Source: Brienomyrus brachyistius (Eukaryota; Chordata; Actinopteri; Osteoglossiformes; Mormyridae). Taken from it: DNA of 64,000 nucleotides. The position numbers were made by a program, and so were the translations under genes. Where the stretch lies: positions 124,001 to 188,000 of the forward strand of contig NW_026042464.1 of assembly GCF_023856365.1 (NCBI RefSeq), in the 5' to 3' direction. Shown here one piece after another: positions 63,176 through 64,000 of this stretch (positions are counted from its first letter, which is position 1; each line of letters opens with the position of its first letter). The notes beneath the pieces were generated by a model. The model was not told the origin of the DNA. It was given only the letters and a program-made list of their open reading frames with translations, and made no database searches.

Positions 63176-64000
63176 ATGTCTGTTGCCAAGACTACAGCTC
63201 GCGTCTTGAGCAGTTCGTACTATGACCCCAGCCAACCGGGGTCATACGGAGGTGTCTCCAGACTGCAGAGAGCCGTGCAGCAAGATACGGGGAAAAAAGT
63301 GGCTGCTGATGACATCAGAGACTGGCTGTCTATGCAAGACAGTTATACTTTACATAAACCGGTTAAAAAGAATTTCCCCAGGAACAGAGTGTTTGTTCCG
63401 AGAGCCATGTATCAGTGGCAGGCCGATTTATGCGACATGCAAGGGCTGGCCAAATACAACGAGGGGTTAAAATACCTCCTTACGGTGATTGATGTTTTTT
63501 CTAAAAAAGCCTACGCGCGTGCTATAAGAAACAAGACTGGGGAAGCTGTAAAGGAGGCCTTTGATTCTATTTTAACCGAGGGGGGCGTCCCCCTCAAGCT
63601 ACAGACGGATGCCGGTAAGGAGTTTTTAAATGGGACTTTTCAGAAACTTTTAAAAACTCATAAAATCACCCATTTCACTACGGCTAGTGAACTTAAAGCT
63701 TCCATCGTAGAGAGATTTAATCGAACGTTAAAAGAGAGGATGTACAGGTACTTTACGGCTAAAAACACCCGGCGATATGTGGACGTGTTGGACGATCTAA
63801 TAAAGGGGTACAACCAGTCATTTCACAGCGCTATTAAAATGAAACCTGCCGAGGTCAGGCCCGATAATGCTCATCTAGTATTTGATAATCTATACGGTCC
63901 CCTGAAGAAAAAAAGCACACGGCCACGTTTTAAGTTTAACATAGGGGACACTGTGAGAGTCTCCAAGCACAGTCAGATATTTGACAAAAAGTACGAGCAG
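63176..64000 (+). CDS. Maverick integrase, intact, runs off the window
   Basis: 275 codons open from the ATG at 63,176 to the last base. An N-terminal domain includes QPGSYGGVSRLQRAV. The RNase-H-fold catalytic core follows with Asp84 in WQADLCDM, Asp145 in LQTDAGKEF and Glu179 in KASIVERFNRTLKERM, with 33 residues between the last two. The C-terminal GDTVRVSKHSQIFDKKYEQ starts the SH3-like part. The chromodomain expected next lies beyond the window. It would insert the element with a short target duplication. All catalytic residues are present and no lesion is seen, unlike element 1. The TATA box upstream supports the start. Confidence 0.93.
   Translation, partial: MSVAKTTARVLSSSYYDPSQPGSYGGVSRLQRAVQQDTGKKVAADDIRDWLSMQDSYTLHKPVKKNFPRNRVFVPRAMYQWQADLCDMQGLAKYNEGLKYLLTVIDVFSKKAYARAIRNKTGEAVKEAFDSILTEGGVPLKLQTDAGKEFLNGTFQKLLKTHKITHFTTASELKASIVERFNRTLKERMYRYFTAKNTRRYVDVLDDLIKGYNQSFHSAIKMKPAEVRPDNAHLVFDNLYGPLKKKSTRPRFKFNIGDTVRVSKHSQIFDKKYEQ

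Larger units (their letters stand above)
59709..64000 (+). mobile_element. Maverick/adintovirus-like element 2, left part, apparently intact
   Basis: The left terminus AGAGAGAGAT at 59,709 is shared with element 3 (reverse complement at 31,315); Polintons classically begin with AG. Terminal and subterminal sequence runs to about 60,900, then four genes and a tRNA-like gene, all without visible lesions. The element runs out of the window inside integrase. The possible left target-site hexamer is CATGTA (59,703-59,708), to be checked at the other end. Confidence 0.85.

Noticed and set aside
1..64000. CRISPR arrays or bacterial operons
   Set aside because: Spacer-like regular arrays are absent. 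The tandem arrays seen have diverged units without unique spacers, and the content is vertebrate.

Overview
The window looks like nuclear DNA of a ray-finned fish. It is an accessory, transposon-rich stretch holding L2, Rex1/CR1-like, Tx1 and L1-like LINEs, a Ty3/gypsy element, solo LTRs, tRNA-headed SINE-like repeats with (GGAT)n tails, Tc1/mariner, Tigger and hAT remnants, and three Maverick/Polinton (adintovirus-like) giant transposons. I cannot name the species. Ordinary host genes are scarce: a tRNA-iMet-like gene, a minus-strand two-exon gene at about 48.0-50.2 kb with a partial paralogue at 38.9 kb, and one MADF-like exon.

Region 1-13.7 kb is Maverick element 1, entering from the left edge. 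Rightward genes: an accessory protein with an HPSQ Cys/His motif, integrase with a chromodomain-like tail, penton-like minor capsid protein, a pVI/pX-like basic protein, double-jelly-roll major capsid protein, and an adenain-like cysteine protease. Leftward genes: an acidic Ser/Pro-rich ORF, protein-primed DNA polymerase B, FtsK/HerA-like packaging ATPase, a small basic protein with a hydrophobic C-terminus, and a conserved hypothetical. Integrase, penton, capsid and polymerase carry frameshifts or stops, while the short genes are open, so this is an ageing copy.

Region 13.7-59.7 kb is a mosaic of nested and truncated repeats. Notable items are an L2 LINE lacking its endonuclease, a nearly complete gypsy gag-pol ORF broken inside integrase, a deleted Maverick (element 3, 29.8-31.3 kb) ending in a recognisable terminal repeat, a Tx1 LINE whose 5' end joins the first 33 nt of U2 snRNA (target-specific insertion), two solo LTRs with perfect 5-bp target duplications, and a large duplication whose two halves are in opposite order at its two sites.

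Region 59.7-64.0 kb is the left part of Maverick element 2, of the same family as element 3. Every reading frame seen in it is open: a PC4-like acidic protein, the HPSQ protein, a small possibly myristoylated protein, a tRNA-Leu(UAA)-like gene, and an integrase that runs off the window end. It looks young and possibly complete. Its capsid, polymerase and protease genes would lie beyond position 64,000.
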